Assembly (NCBI GenBank): GCA_963714035.1
Contig: OY970224.1
Span: forward strand, 248,001 to 312,000
Reading direction: 5' to 3'
Length of the DNA stretch: 64,000 nt
Origin: DATFVB01 sp963714035
GTDB lineage: Bacteria; Acidobacteriota; Thermoanaerobaculia; UBA5066; DATFVB01
The position numbers were made by a program, and so were the translations under genes. The notes under the pieces were generated by a model, which saw only the letters and a list, made by a program, of their open reading frames with translations, had not been told where the DNA came from and did not search any database. This document shows positions 41,583-49,967 of this stretch, piece by piece. Position 1 is the first letter of the stretch. Every line of letters begins with the position of its first letter.

Positions 41583-43016
41583 ATGGCGAACCCCGAGCAC
41601 CTGCGCGCGCTCATGACGCCCGACTGGTCGGCATGGCGCAAGGCGAACCCTTCCGTGACCCCGGACTTCACGGGAGCCGACTTCACGGACAGGGACCTCT
41701 CGGGCAAGGACCTTTCCCGGACGGACCTCTCGAGGGCCCAGTTTGCGGGCGCGCGGCTCGACGGGGCGGATCTCTCCCGCGCCGTGCTGAAAGACGCGGT
41801 TTTCCGGAACGTATCCGCGCGCGGGGCGATCTTCGACCAGGCGAGCCTCGACTATCTCGACCTCTCCGGCTGCCAGTTCCCCGAGGCGAAGTTCACCAAC
41901 GTGACCGCGCGCAACACGTCGTTCGCCGGGAGCGACTTCTCCGGCGCCGACCTCGAGGGGCTGCGGGTCGAGGGAAGCGACCTCTCCCGGGCGAACTTCT
42001 CGGCCGCGAAGCTCGTCAACGCGAACCTCCGGAACGCGAAGGTGATCGGCGCGACGTTCGAAGGGGCGAACCTGCAGGGGGCTTCGCTCGAGGGGATCTC
42101 GTACCCTCGCGGCCTCCTCGCCCGAGCGAACCTCGAGGGGGCGAATCTGCGCCAGGCGGATTTCAGCGAAGCGGATTTTCGCGGGGCGCGCCTCGTCGAC
42201 GCGTCGCTCCGCCAGGCGACGATGGCCGGGGCGGATTTCGAGGGGGCGAATCTCGAGCGCCTCGACGCCGATCAGGCGGTCGCGCCGGCCGCGAATTTCA
42301 ACCGCGCGAAGATGAGCGGCTCCCGCTGGTCGAAGGCGGACCTTCGCCGGATCCATCTGCTCGATGCGACCGGCGAAGGGGCGAGCTTCACCGAAGCGAA
42401 GATGTCCGACGTCGATTTCCGGGTTCTTCGGCTCCAGCGCTGCACGTTCGCGGGCGCCGACTGCTCGAACTCGGTGTTCCGCCGGGCCGTGATCAAGGGC
42501 CACAATTTCGCCAACGCGAAGTTCGTCGGCGCCGACGCCGGCGAGTGCGTCGCCGAGGAAGTGAGCTTCGTGCGGGCGAACCTCACGGGGGCGAACTTCC
42601 GGCAGGCGAACTTGAAGCGCGCGGATTTCACGAACGCGCAGGCGACGTCCGCGGACTTCTCGGGAACCCTCCTCATCGCGGCGGTCTTCCGGAACGCGAA
42701 TCTGTTCGACGCCGATTTCCGATTCGCGCGCGCGATCGGCGCGGATTTCACCGGCGCGAGCCTCAAGAGCGCGGATCTCGGAAACGCGGATCTCTCGGAG
42801 GCGATCTTCAAGAAGACGAAGATCTGGGGCGCGACCGCGAAGAAGGCGAAGATCGCCGGCGCCGCGGGCTACCTGTTCTCGCTCTCTTCCTCGTTTTCCG
42901 GAGTGAAGCAGAAGCAGAAGGCGGTCGACGACGCGAAGGAGCGGGAGCGCCAGAAGAGGATCACCGCGCTGGCCGTAGAGGCGGAGAAGAAGCCGCCGCA
43001 CGCGACCGGCCGATAA
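41583..43016 (+). CDS. Pentapeptide-repeat protein
   Basis: The protein has 477 residues. From about residue 30 to 410 almost the whole chain is A(D/N)LXX-type five-residue repeats (for example TGADFTDRDLSGKDLSRTDL, GADLEGLRVEGSDLSRANF, GANFRQANLKRADF). This predicts a right-handed quadrilateral beta-helix of about 75 turns' worth of short repeats. The C-terminal 50 residues are a Lys/Glu-rich helix. Some family members mimic DNA and protect gyrase; others have structural roles. Neither can be assigned. No signal peptide is seen. Confidence 0.92.
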   Translation: MANPEHLRALMTPDWSAWRKANPSVTPDFTGADFTDRDLSGKDLSRTDLSRAQFAGARLDGADLSRAVLKDAVFRNVSARGAIFDQASLDYLDLSGCQFPEAKFTNVTARNTSFAGSDFSGADLEGLRVEGSDLSRANFSAAKLVNANLRNAKVIGATFEGANLQGASLEGISYPRGLLARANLEGANLRQADFSEADFRGARLVDASLRQATMAGADFEGANLERLDADQAVAPAANFNRAKMSGSRWSKADLRRIHLLDATGEGASFTEAKMSDVDFRVLRLQRCTFAGADCSNSVFRRAVIKGHNFANAKFVGADAGECVAEEVSFVRANLTGANFRQANLKRADFTNAQATSADFSGTLLIAAVFRNANLFDADFRFARAIGADFTGASLKSADLGNADLSEAIFKKTKIWGATAKKAKIAGAAGYLFSLSSSFSGVKQKQKAVDDAKERERQKRITALAVEAEKKPPHATGR

Positions 43017-43158
43017 CGTCGGCCTCGCGCGCGCCGCTACGCGGCTGGAACGCTGCGGCCTCCCAGATCGCAGACCTCCTCGCCTCGGTTACTTCGGCGA
43101 GACTTTCCGCGATCTGGCCTTCGCGGCTCGCCTCCCTGGCTCGACCGCTCCGGTGCCC
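43017..43158 (+). repeat. Hairpin repeat family B, copy B4
   Basis: This begins immediately after the pentapeptide stop. The arms are CAGATCGCAGA (43064-43074) and TCCGCGATCTG (43106-43116), with one A-C mismatch, and inner CTCGCC/GGCGAG arms. The mini-hairpin upstream is GCCGC-TAC-GCGGC. The remaining bases to 43299 hold nothing I can identify. Confidence 0.75.
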
Positions 43159-43299
43159 GACCCTGGCGGCTCGTCGGCAGCGATTCGTCCATCATCCATT
43201 CTGTTCCGCCGGCCTCTAACGCGATCTCGAGGAGTTCCGTATACCGTCCGCTCTTTCACCGTGATCGACAGGCTTCGATTCGTGCCCGGGGGGCCGCGA

Positions 43300-43305
43300 T
43301 AGAAT
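43300..43305 (+). promoter_or_regulatory. -10 box TAGAAT of the AAA ATPase gene
   Basis: TAGAAT ends 8 bases before ATG 43313 and overlaps the in-frame ATG at 43304. That makes 43313 the first translatable ATG on the transcript. Confidence 0.5.
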
Positions 43306-43312
43306 GGAATCG

Positions 43313-44791
43313 ATGAAGGGCGTCGAAAAGATCCGGCGGGCGCTGCTCGGCGGCCATCCGGTGATCTACGTGCAGACCTGGGAAGAGGGCCGCGTCGAGC
43401 GGGTCGTGAGCCATTTCGCGAAATCCTTCTACCAGAAGCCGGCCTCTTACGGAGTCTGGTCGATCGTGGACGGGCTGACGGAGGACGGTAGGGCCGTACC
43501 CGACACGAAGGATCCCCTGAAGGCGCTCTCCGCGATCATTGCCGGGAGCGGCCCCGCCTTCTTCCTGATGAAGGATCTCCCCGGCGCGATGAACGGGGAC
43601 GGGCACCAGCCGGAGCTGACGCGGCTCATCCGCGACACGTACCGGGTGCTCAAGGACAAGGGGCGGTTTCTGTTCCTCGTCTCTCCGCGCTTCTACATCC
43701 CGGAGGACGCGAAGAAGGAAGTGTTCTACATGGAGTACGAGCTCCCGGACGAGGTCGAGATCACGAAGGTCCTCGACGGGAGCCTGAAGGGCCGGCTCGA
43801 CGAGGGGGGAATTTCCGAGCCCGACCGGAAACGGCTCTCGCTCGCTCTGAAGGGCCTCACCGCCGACGAAATCGGCCACCTGCTCGCCAAGGTCTTCGCG
43901 GCGCGGCGCTCCTTCGACGAGGGCGCCTTCCAGGAAGTCCTCGCCGAGAAGGAGCAGATCTCGAAGAAGGAGGGGGTGCTCGAATTCGTCCCTCCGAAGT
44001 TCACGATCAACGATCTCGGGGGCTACGACAACCTGAAGGAATGGCTGATCAAGCGCAAAGCGCTCTTCTCCCGCGAGGCCCTGGACGCGGGCATTCCCGT
44101 TCCGAGCGGGATTCTGCTGATGGGGATGTCGGGCTGCGGCAAGAGCCTCGGCATCAAGGTGATCTCGACGCTCTGGAACCTGCCGCTCTTCCGCCTCGAC
44201 ATGAACAACGTGTTCTCGGGAGCGGCCGGCAACGCGGAGATGACGTTCCTGAAGGCGCTCCGGTCGGTCGAGGCGGCCTCGCCCGCCGTGCTCTGGATCG
44301 ACGAGATCGAGATGGGCGTGGGCTCGACCGGCCAGGGCGACTCGTCGATGTCGCGCATTTTCGCCGGATTCCTGACCTGGATGCAGGAGAAGGACCCTTT
44401 CGTCTTCGTCGCCGCGACCGCGAACCGGATCCATCTGCTCCCGGCCGAAATCATCCGGAAGGGGCGCTTCGACCAGGTCTTCTTCGTCGACCTCCCCAAC
44501 GAGGAGGAGCGCAAGCAGATCTTCGGCATCCATCTCGCGCGCAACCGGCAGGACGCGGGGAAATTCGACCTGGTCTTCCTGGCCAAGGCGACCAGGGGGT
44601 GGAATGGCGCCGAGATCGAGCAGGCCGTCGTTTCCGCTGTGGTCGACGCCTATTCCGAGAAGAGAGCAATCACCGAGCAGGACCTCTACAAGATGATCTC
44701 GGCCACCGTGCCCCTGTCGGTCACGATGGAGGACCAGATCAAGGCGATTAAGAGCTGGGCCCACGACAGAGCCATCTCGGCCTCGAAGTAG
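43313..44791 (+). CDS. AAA+ ATPase, Ycf46-like
   Basis: The protein has 492 residues. The N-terminal 230 residues form a P-loop-like non-catalytic half (VIYVQTWEEGRVERVV, FFLMKDL). The C-terminal half has Walker A LLMGMSGCGKSLG (Gly-Met-Ser where classic is GPPGTGKS), LFRLDMNNVFSGAAG, Walker B VLWIDEIEMG, sensor ATANRIHLLPAEI and arginine finger region KGRFDQVFFVDLPNEEER. This matches Ycf46, an AAA protein found in cyanobacteria and plastids and tied to CO2-related growth in some studies. Its role here is unknown. Confidence 0.88.
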   Translation: MKGVEKIRRALLGGHPVIYVQTWEEGRVERVVSHFAKSFYQKPASYGVWSIVDGLTEDGRAVPDTKDPLKALSAIIAGSGPAFFLMKDLPGAMNGDGHQPELTRLIRDTYRVLKDKGRFLFLVSPRFYIPEDAKKEVFYMEYELPDEVEITKVLDGSLKGRLDEGGISEPDRKRLSLALKGLTADEIGHLLAKVFAARRSFDEGAFQEVLAEKEQISKKEGVLEFVPPKFTINDLGGYDNLKEWLIKRKALFSREALDAGIPVPSGILLMGMSGCGKSLGIKVISTLWNLPLFRLDMNNVFSGAAGNAEMTFLKALRSVEAASPAVLWIDEIEMGVGSTGQGDSSMSRIFAGFLTWMQEKDPFVFVAATANRIHLLPAEIIRKGRFDQVFFVDLPNEEERKQIFGIHLARNRQDAGKFDLVFLAKATRGWNGAEIEQAVVSAVVDAYSEKRAITEQDLYKMISATVPLSVTMEDQIKAIKSWAHDRAISASK

Positions 44792-44920
44792 GGGCGAGGC
44801 GATGCATCGAGCGGGCCGGGCGCCGGCCGGTCCCGCCGCCCTGCGACGTACCTGATTCGGTACGCCTCGGGACGTCGCGACCGACCGTCATCCCGGCGGG
44901 CTCGCGCCTCACCTCGCCTC
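44792..44920 (+). repeat. Stop-adjacent intergenic repeat, copy C8
   Basis: This begins right after the ATPase TAG with GGGCGAGGCGATGCATCGAGC, then CGACGTACCTGATTCGGTACG, CCTCGGGACGTCGCG and GGCTCGCGCCTC. It is a stop-adjacent copy in gene orientation. The rest of the gap to 45022 is GC-rich with no gene. Confidence 0.7.
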
Positions 44921-45022
44921 GGCTGAGCCACGACTTCCCACGATCCGCCGTTTCGAGGGCCCGGCGGAATCAGTTCTGACCTCGCCTGAGCGCCGCTCGT
45001 GCCTCATTTACGAGCGTCGAGC

Positions 45023-45661
45023 TCAGTTGAACAGCGGATTCGTCTCCGCGCGATACGGTCCGAGGAAATCCGCGGATTCCTTCCAGCCCGCCAGTCGCGC
45101 CGAAATCGCCTCGAAGCGTTCGGGGAGCGAGTCGGTCTCGAGAAGCTTCTGGAGATCGTCGGGCGACCACCGGAGCCGCAGGGCGAGCTCGCCGGAGAGA
45201 CGCTCCGGCGACATCGGCTCGGAAGGGAGGGGCGGAAGCTCCATCGCCGTCTGGAGCTCCGAGAAGAGCGCCCGGGTCCGCCGCGCGACCTCGTTTTCGG
45301 ATATCTCGTCGGGAAACCCGCTCACCGGAGCGAGGTCGACCGACGCGATCCGATAGGGATTCGCCGGCTCCTCGGAGACGATCCGGAAGCGCCAGGTTCC
45401 TTCGAGAATGATGTTGAAACGGCCGTCGTCGAGGCTCTCCTGTTCGACGATCCGGCCGGCTCCTCCGAGCGGGAGAACGGGCAACGGCTCGCGGAGCGGG
45501 CGGGATCCGTCGATCATCGCCATCCCGATCAGCCGGGTTCCCTTCAACGCGTCGGCGACCATCGCGCGGTATCGCGGCTCGAAGATGTGGAGAGGGAGGA
45601 GCGTTCCCGGAAAGAGGACGACGCCCGGCAGGGGGAAGATCGGAATGCGGTCCGCGGTCAC
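45023..45661 (-). CDS. LON substrate-binding-domain protein
   Basis: The protein has 212 residues. It is the N-terminal domain of Lon protease on its own: DRIPIFPLPGVVLFPGTLLPLHIFEPRYRAMVADAL, then LPLGGAGRIVEQESLDDGRFNIILEGTWRFRIV, and a helical C-terminus. No AAA or peptidase part follows. Stand-alone LAN proteins are widespread and their role is unclear. GTG 45661 overlaps the ferredoxin stop (minus strand) as GTGA, so the two are co-transcribed. Confidence 0.88.
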   Translation of the reverse strand: MTADRIPIFPLPGVVLFPGTLLPLHIFEPRYRAMVADALKGTRLIGMAMIDGSRPLREPLPVLPLGGAGRIVEQESLDDGRFNIILEGTWRFRIVSEEPANPYRIASVDLAPVSGFPDEISENEVARRTRALFSELQTAMELPPLPSEPMSPERLSGELALRLRWSPDDLQKLLETDSLPERFEAISARLAGWKESADFLGPYRAETNPLFN

Positions 45662-45927
45662 GCGGCGCCGGCGTTCGGGACCGGAGGGTTTTCCGCCTCG
45701 CCGTCGCTTCCGATCGCCTCGACCGGGCACGAGTCGATCGCCTCCCGGCATGCCGCCTCTTCCTCCGCGTCGGCCGGCTGACGGGAGACGTACGAATACC
45801 CTTTTTCCTCCTCGCGGTGGAAGTTGTTCGGCGCCGTGACGCGGCAGACGTCGCAGTCGATGCACTGGGCGTCGACGTAGAACTTTCCCGCCGCGTTTTC
45901 GGTGTAGCGATCCTTCGGGTCCGCCAT
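45658..45927 (-). CDS. [4Fe-4S] ferredoxin
   Basis: The protein has 89 residues. The cluster ligands are CIDCDVC (C-x2-C-x2-C) at about 22-28 and the distal Cys of DSCPVEAI. Only one cluster is expected. The acidic C-terminal tail EAENPPVPNAGAA is extra. Similar ferredoxins are electron donors of unknown partners. A TATCTT-like box lies just upstream of ATG 45927. Confidence 0.88.
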   Translation of the reverse strand: MADPKDRYTENAAGKFYVDAQCIDCDVCRVTAPNNFHREEEKGYSYVSRQPADAEEEAACREAIDSCPVEAIGSDGEAENPPVPNAGAA

Positions 45928-46020
45928 TTCGCGGGCAAGATAACACGTGCGCTGGGGCCCACAGGCCCGATCATTCGGTGCGGGCCGGTGCCGATTCGGA
46001 GTCTCGACCGGAGTCGCCTC

Positions 46021-46112
46021 GAGGCGCGACGAGACGTCGAGACACGGCGAGGCGCGAGCCCGGCAGGATGCGGGGCGCCCGGCACGCGCCCGCCCGGCTC
46101 GATGCATCGTCC
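46021..46112 (-). repeat. Intergenic repeat family C, copy C9 (short)
   Basis: On the minus strand it starts CGATGCATCGAGCCGGGCGG, then CGCGTGCCGGGCGCCCCGC and GGGCTCGCGCCTCGCC. The central CGTACG block is missing. It lies between divergent genes, with its first end three bases from the -10 box TAAGAT of the ABC-F gene. Confidence 0.65.
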
Positions 46113-46115
46113 GTG

Positions 46116-46121
46116 TAAGAT
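46116..46121 (+). promoter_or_regulatory. -10 box TAAGAT of the ABC-F gene
   Basis: TAAGAT ends 9 bases before GTG 46130, so only about two bases of leader are expected. It supports the GTG start. Confidence 0.5.
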
Positions 46122-46129
46122 CTTCCATT

Positions 46130-48091
46130 GTGCTGTATCGCTTCGAGAACGCCGTCAAGGCCTACGGCCCGAAAGACGTCCTGAAAGGCGCCACCTGGCA
46201 GCACAATCCGGGCGAGAAAGTCGGTCTGATCGGGAAGAACGGGGCCGGCAAGACGACCCTCCTGCGACTGGTCCTCGGGCGCGAGGAGACCGACGCCGGG
46301 CGCGTCGTCCGGGCCACGACCATCCGGATCGGCGCGGTGGACCAGACGATCGACCCGGAGCTCGCCGACACGCTCGAAGACTTCGTCGCGGGCGCCTTCG
46401 AGCATCTCCACCGCATCGAATCGGAGATGCGCGCGATGGAGCACCGGATGGCGGAGGGGGAGCACGACGCGCTCGCCGACGCCTACGACCGGCTCCAGCA
46501 CCGGTTCGAGAACGAAGGCGGGTACGCGATGCACGCCGAGATCGAGAGGATGCTCTCGGGTCTCGGGTTCGCGCGGCCCGACTTCGGACGGCCGATGAGG
46601 GAGCTGTCCGGCGGCCAGAAGAACCGCGCGATGCTCGCCCGCGCGCTCCTCGGGCAGCCGGACGTTCTCCTGCTCGACGAGCCGACGAACCACCTCGACT
46701 TCGCGGGAATGGAGTTCCTCGAGGAATATCTCGCGGCGAGCCGGAACGCGTTCCTGACGGTCTCCCACGACCGCCGCTTCCTGAATCGTGTCTGCACGAA
46801 GATCCTCGAGCTCGAGTTCGGCCGGCTGACGGAATACCCGGGCAATTACGGCGCGTATCGCGTGCAGAAGGCGGAACGGCTCCTCTCGTCCGTCCGCGCC
46901 TACGAGAAGCAGCGCGAGCACATCGAGAAGACCCAGGAGTTCATCCGCCGGAACATCGCCGGCCAGAAGACGAAGCAGGCCCGCGGCCGCCGCACGCACC
47001 TCGAGAAGCTCGAACGCCTCGAGAACCCCGTCGAGGACGCGACGGAAGTGGCGTTCCGGTTCACGCCGGACAAGAAGGGGGGGCGGACGTTCCTGCGGGC
47101 GCGCCATCTCGACGCCGGTTACGCGCCGGGCGTCCCGATCGTGGGGAGCGTCGATTTCGAGCTGCTGCGCGGCGAGCGGATGGCCATCCTGGGCGAGAAC
47201 GGCACGGGGAAATCCACGATCCTCCGCACGCTCGCCGGCCGCCTCGCGCCGCTCTCGGGGTCCGTCGAGCCCGGCTACGACGTGTCGATCGGGTACTACG
47301 ATCAGGAGCTCCGCGATCTCGATCCGAAGAAGCGGGTCATCGACGCGATCTGGGACCTCCATCGCACGGAGACGGAGCTCGAGGTTCGGTCGTATCTCGC
47401 CCTCTTCGATTTCCGGGAAGACGAGGTGTTCGCGCCGATCGCGGGGCTTTCGGGGGGCGAAAAGGGGCGGCTGACGCTCGCGGTCGTGATGAAGCAGAAC
47501 CACAACCTCCTCCTGCTCGACGAGCCGACGAACCATCTCGACCTCGATGCCCGCGAAGCGCTCGAGCAGGCGCTCCAGGATTTCCCCGGGGCGATCCTCT
47601 TCGTCTCCCACGACCGGACGTTCGTCGATCGCCTCGCGACCGAGGTCCTCGACGTGGATCGCGGGCGCGCGTCCAAGATGCCCGGAAACTACACGGAAAC
47701 GGCCACCGCCCGCCGGGAGCGTCGGCTCCGCCCGGCAGAGCCGCCTCGCGCTCGCGTGGAGCCCGCGGCGGCGCCTCGTCCCGTCCCCGCCGCCTCGGCG
47801 CCTTCTTCCCCGGGCCCGGCGCCGCGGGCCGCGGCGCGCCGCGACATTCCGAAGAAGTCCGAAGGCGACCGGGAGGCCCGGAAGCGCGAGCAGAAAGTCC
47901 AGCGCCTCGAGAAGAGAATCGCGGAGCTCGAGGCCGAGGTCGCGTCAGCCGAGACGAAGCTCTACGAGGAAGGGGACCGCCTCGACGCGCTGACCGCCGC
48001 GCGGATCTGGAAGGAAAAAGAGGAAACGAAGAAGAAGCTCGAGGAGCTCTTCGAGGAATGGAGCGCCGTCTCGGCGACCGTTTCCTCTTGA
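46130..48091 (+). CDS. ABC-F family ATPase
   Basis: The protein has 653 residues with two ABC domains and no membrane segment. First domain: Walker A IGKNGAGKTTLLRL, signature LSGGQKNRAML, Walker B LLLDEPTNHLD. Second domain: GENGTGKSTILRTL, LSGGEKGRLTLAV, LLLLDEPTNHLD. The linker between (SVRAYEKQREHIEKTQEFIRRNIAGQKTKQARGRRTHLEKL) is the ribosome P-site tRNA interaction motif. A C-terminal coiled coil follows a Pro/Ala linker. ABC-F proteins rescue or tune translating ribosomes; whether it confers antibiotic protection cannot be told. Confidence 0.93.
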   Translation: MLYRFENAVKAYGPKDVLKGATWQHNPGEKVGLIGKNGAGKTTLLRLVLGREETDAGRVVRATTIRIGAVDQTIDPELADTLEDFVAGAFEHLHRIESEMRAMEHRMAEGEHDALADAYDRLQHRFENEGGYAMHAEIERMLSGLGFARPDFGRPMRELSGGQKNRAMLARALLGQPDVLLLDEPTNHLDFAGMEFLEEYLAASRNAFLTVSHDRRFLNRVCTKILELEFGRLTEYPGNYGAYRVQKAERLLSSVRAYEKQREHIEKTQEFIRRNIAGQKTKQARGRRTHLEKLERLENPVEDATEVAFRFTPDKKGGRTFLRARHLDAGYAPGVPIVGSVDFELLRGERMAILGENGTGKSTILRTLAGRLAPLSGSVEPGYDVSIGYYDQELRDLDPKKRVIDAIWDLHRTETELEVRSYLALFDFREDEVFAPIAGLSGGEKGRLTLAVVMKQNHNLLLLDEPTNHLDLDAREALEQALQDFPGAILFVSHDRTFVDRLATEVLDVDRGRASKMPGNYTETATARRERRLRPAEPPRARVEPAAAPRPVPAASAPSSPGPAPRAAARRDIPKKSEGDREARKREQKVQRLEKRIAELEAEVASAETKLYEEGDRLDALTAARIWKEKEETKKKLEELFEEWSAVSATVSS

Positions 48092-48134
48092 GGGCGAGGG
48101 CGGTCGCCGCGCGGCGGCGCGGGAGAACGGTTCG

Positions 48135-49379
48135 GTGAAGGCGGCGATCATCGCGGTCGGAAGCGAGCTCCTCGGAACGTCCCGGAGCGACACGAACTCC
48201 CTGTGGCTCGCCGGCCGGCTCGAAGAGGCGGGGATCGCCCTCGAGCGCAAGGCCTGTGTCGGCGACGACCTCGGCGCGATTGCGGCCGAGCTGCGGGTGG
48301 CCTCGCTCCGCGCCCCGGTCGTCGTCGTCACCGGAGGGCTCGGCCCGACGGCGGACGATCTCACGCGCGAGGCGGTCGCGGAATTCGCCGGACGCGCGCT
48401 CGCGATCGATCCGGCGATCCTCGAGGACATCCGGGGGCGATTCGCGCGGCGGGGGATCGCGATGCCCCCGATCAACGAGAAGCAGGCGCTCGTCGTCGAA
48501 GGATCGCGGCCGCTCGTCAATCCGCGCGGTTCCGCGCCGGGGATCTGGCTGGAGACCGGGGAGGGAATCGTCGCCTGCCTGCCGGGCGTTCCGGCCGAGA
48601 TGAAACGGATGTTCGACGATCTCGTCCTGCCCGAGGTCGCCCGGCGGTTCGGCGGGCCGCCGCGCCGCCGCCGGATCCTGAAGATCGCGGCGATGGGGGA
48701 GTCCGCCGTGGAGGAGCGCGTCACGCCCGTGTACGAAAAGTGGAGCGGCCACGCGTTCACGATTCTCGCGTCGGTCGGCGAGGTGCAGCTCCATCTCGCG
48801 GCTCAGGGCGCCCCGGAGGAGGCGGAGCGCGTTCTCGACGCGCAGACGGAGGATTTCCAGCGGGCGCTCGACGGACGCGTCTACGGCCGGGACGAGCAGA
48901 CGCTCGAGGGGGTCGTCGGCGCGCGCCTGCGGGAGATCGGGGCGACGCTCGCGACGGCCGAATCGTGCACGGGCGGCCTCATCGCGCAGCGGATCACGGA
49001 CGTTCCCGGGTCGAGCGAATACTTCCGCGGATCGGTCGTCGCGTACGCCGACGACGTGAAGACGAGTTTCCTCGGCGTCCGGGCGGAGACGCTCGAGGCG
49101 CACGGCGCCGTCTCGGAGGAGACCGCGCGCGAAATGGCCGACGGCGCGAGGGCGCGCTTCGGCGCCGACTTCGCGCTGGCCGCGACGGGAGTCGCGGGAC
49201 CGGGAGGCGGGACGCCGGACAAGCCGGTCGGTACCGTCTGGATCGCGCTCGCCTCCGCCGGACCGGCGCGCGCGCGGAAGCTCCGGCCACCCGGCGACCG
49301 GGCGACGATCCGCGGCTGGACCGCGGCGGCCGCTCTCGAGATGCTTCGCGAGACGATCGCATCGACGGAGGTCCGCTGA
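48135..49379 (+). CDS. cinA: CinA-family protein (nicotinamide-nucleotide amidase / competence-damage protein)
   Basis: The protein has 414 residues in two parts. The N-terminal MoeA-like/COG1058 domain shows VGSELLGTSRSDTNSLWLAGRLEEAG, VVTGGLGPTADDLTREAVAEF and LPGVPAEMKRMF. The C-terminal PncC amidase domain shows TLATAESCTGGLIAQRITDVPGSSEYFRGSVVAYADDVK and AATGVAGPGGGTPDKPVGTVWIA. The pair salvages NMN for NAD. GTG 48135 is the likely start. plsY begins one base after its stop, with ATG at TGAATG. Confidence 0.93.
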   Translation: MKAAIIAVGSELLGTSRSDTNSLWLAGRLEEAGIALERKACVGDDLGAIAAELRVASLRAPVVVVTGGLGPTADDLTREAVAEFAGRALAIDPAILEDIRGRFARRGIAMPPINEKQALVVEGSRPLVNPRGSAPGIWLETGEGIVACLPGVPAEMKRMFDDLVLPEVARRFGGPPRRRRILKIAAMGESAVEERVTPVYEKWSGHAFTILASVGEVQLHLAAQGAPEEAERVLDAQTEDFQRALDGRVYGRDEQTLEGVVGARLREIGATLATAESCTGGLIAQRITDVPGSSEYFRGSVVAYADDVKTSFLGVRAETLEAHGAVSEETAREMADGARARFGADFALAATGVAGPGGGTPDKPVGTVWIALASAGPARARKLRPPGDRATIRGWTAAAALEMLRETIASTEVR

Positions 49380-49967
49380 ATGCCGCCGCTCCTCACCGCT
49401 CTCGCCTACCTCCTCGGATCCGTCTCTTTCTCGATCCTCGTCGTGCGGATCTTCTTCCGGCAGGACATCCGCGAGGAGGGCTCGGGCAACGCCGGGGCGA
49501 CGAACGTTCTCCGAAACCACGGAGCGAAGGCGGGGGCGGCGGTCGCCGCGCTCGACGTGGCGAAGGGCGCCGTGGCGGTGGGAGCGATGAAGTGGGCCAC
49601 CGCGGATCCGGTCTGGCTCTCCGCCGCCGCCTTCGCGGTCGTCGTCGGCCACGTCTTCCCCGCCTTCTTCCGGTTTCGCGGGGGAAAGGGAGTGGCGACG
49701 ACCGTCGGCGCCTTCCTCGTGCTCGCTCCGGGGGCGACGGCGGTCGCGATCGGGATCTTCGTCCTCGTCGTGGCGGCGACGCGCTACGTTTCTCTCGGCT
49801 CGATCCTCGCGGCCACCGCGCTCGCGCCGGTCGCGCTTTATCTCTTCCATTCGCCCGACCCGGTCGCGCTCGCCGCGGGGGCGGCGGCGCTGCTGATCCT
49901 CTTCAAGCACCGGGAGAACCTGCGGCGGCTCGCTTCGGGAACCGAGCGGCGCCTCGGCGGGAAATGA
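49380..49967 (+). CDS. plsY: Glycerol-3-phosphate acyltransferase PlsY
   Basis: The protein has 195 residues, five membrane helices, and acylates glycerol-3-phosphate from acyl phosphate, the first step of phospholipid synthesis. It carries YLLGSVSFSILVVRIF, REEGSGNAGATNVLRNHGAKAGAAVAALDVAKGAVAV, VVGHVFPAFFRFRGGKGVATTVG, and LILFKHRENLRRLASGTE, all family motifs. gpsA follows with an ATGA overlap, which puts the two G3P enzymes in one unit. Confidence 0.95.
   Translation: MPPLLTALAYLLGSVSFSILVVRIFFRQDIREEGSGNAGATNVLRNHGAKAGAAVAALDVAKGAVAVGAMKWATADPVWLSAAAFAVVVGHVFPAFFRFRGGKGVATTVGAFLVLAPGATAVAIGIFVLVVAATRYVSLGSILAATALAPVALYLFHSPDPVALAAGAAALLILFKHRENLRRLASGTERRLGGK

Noticed and set aside
43304..43312. 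ATG 43304 as start of the AAA ATPase
   Set aside because: It lies within the TAGAAT -10 box; ATG 43313 is at the expected transcription start.
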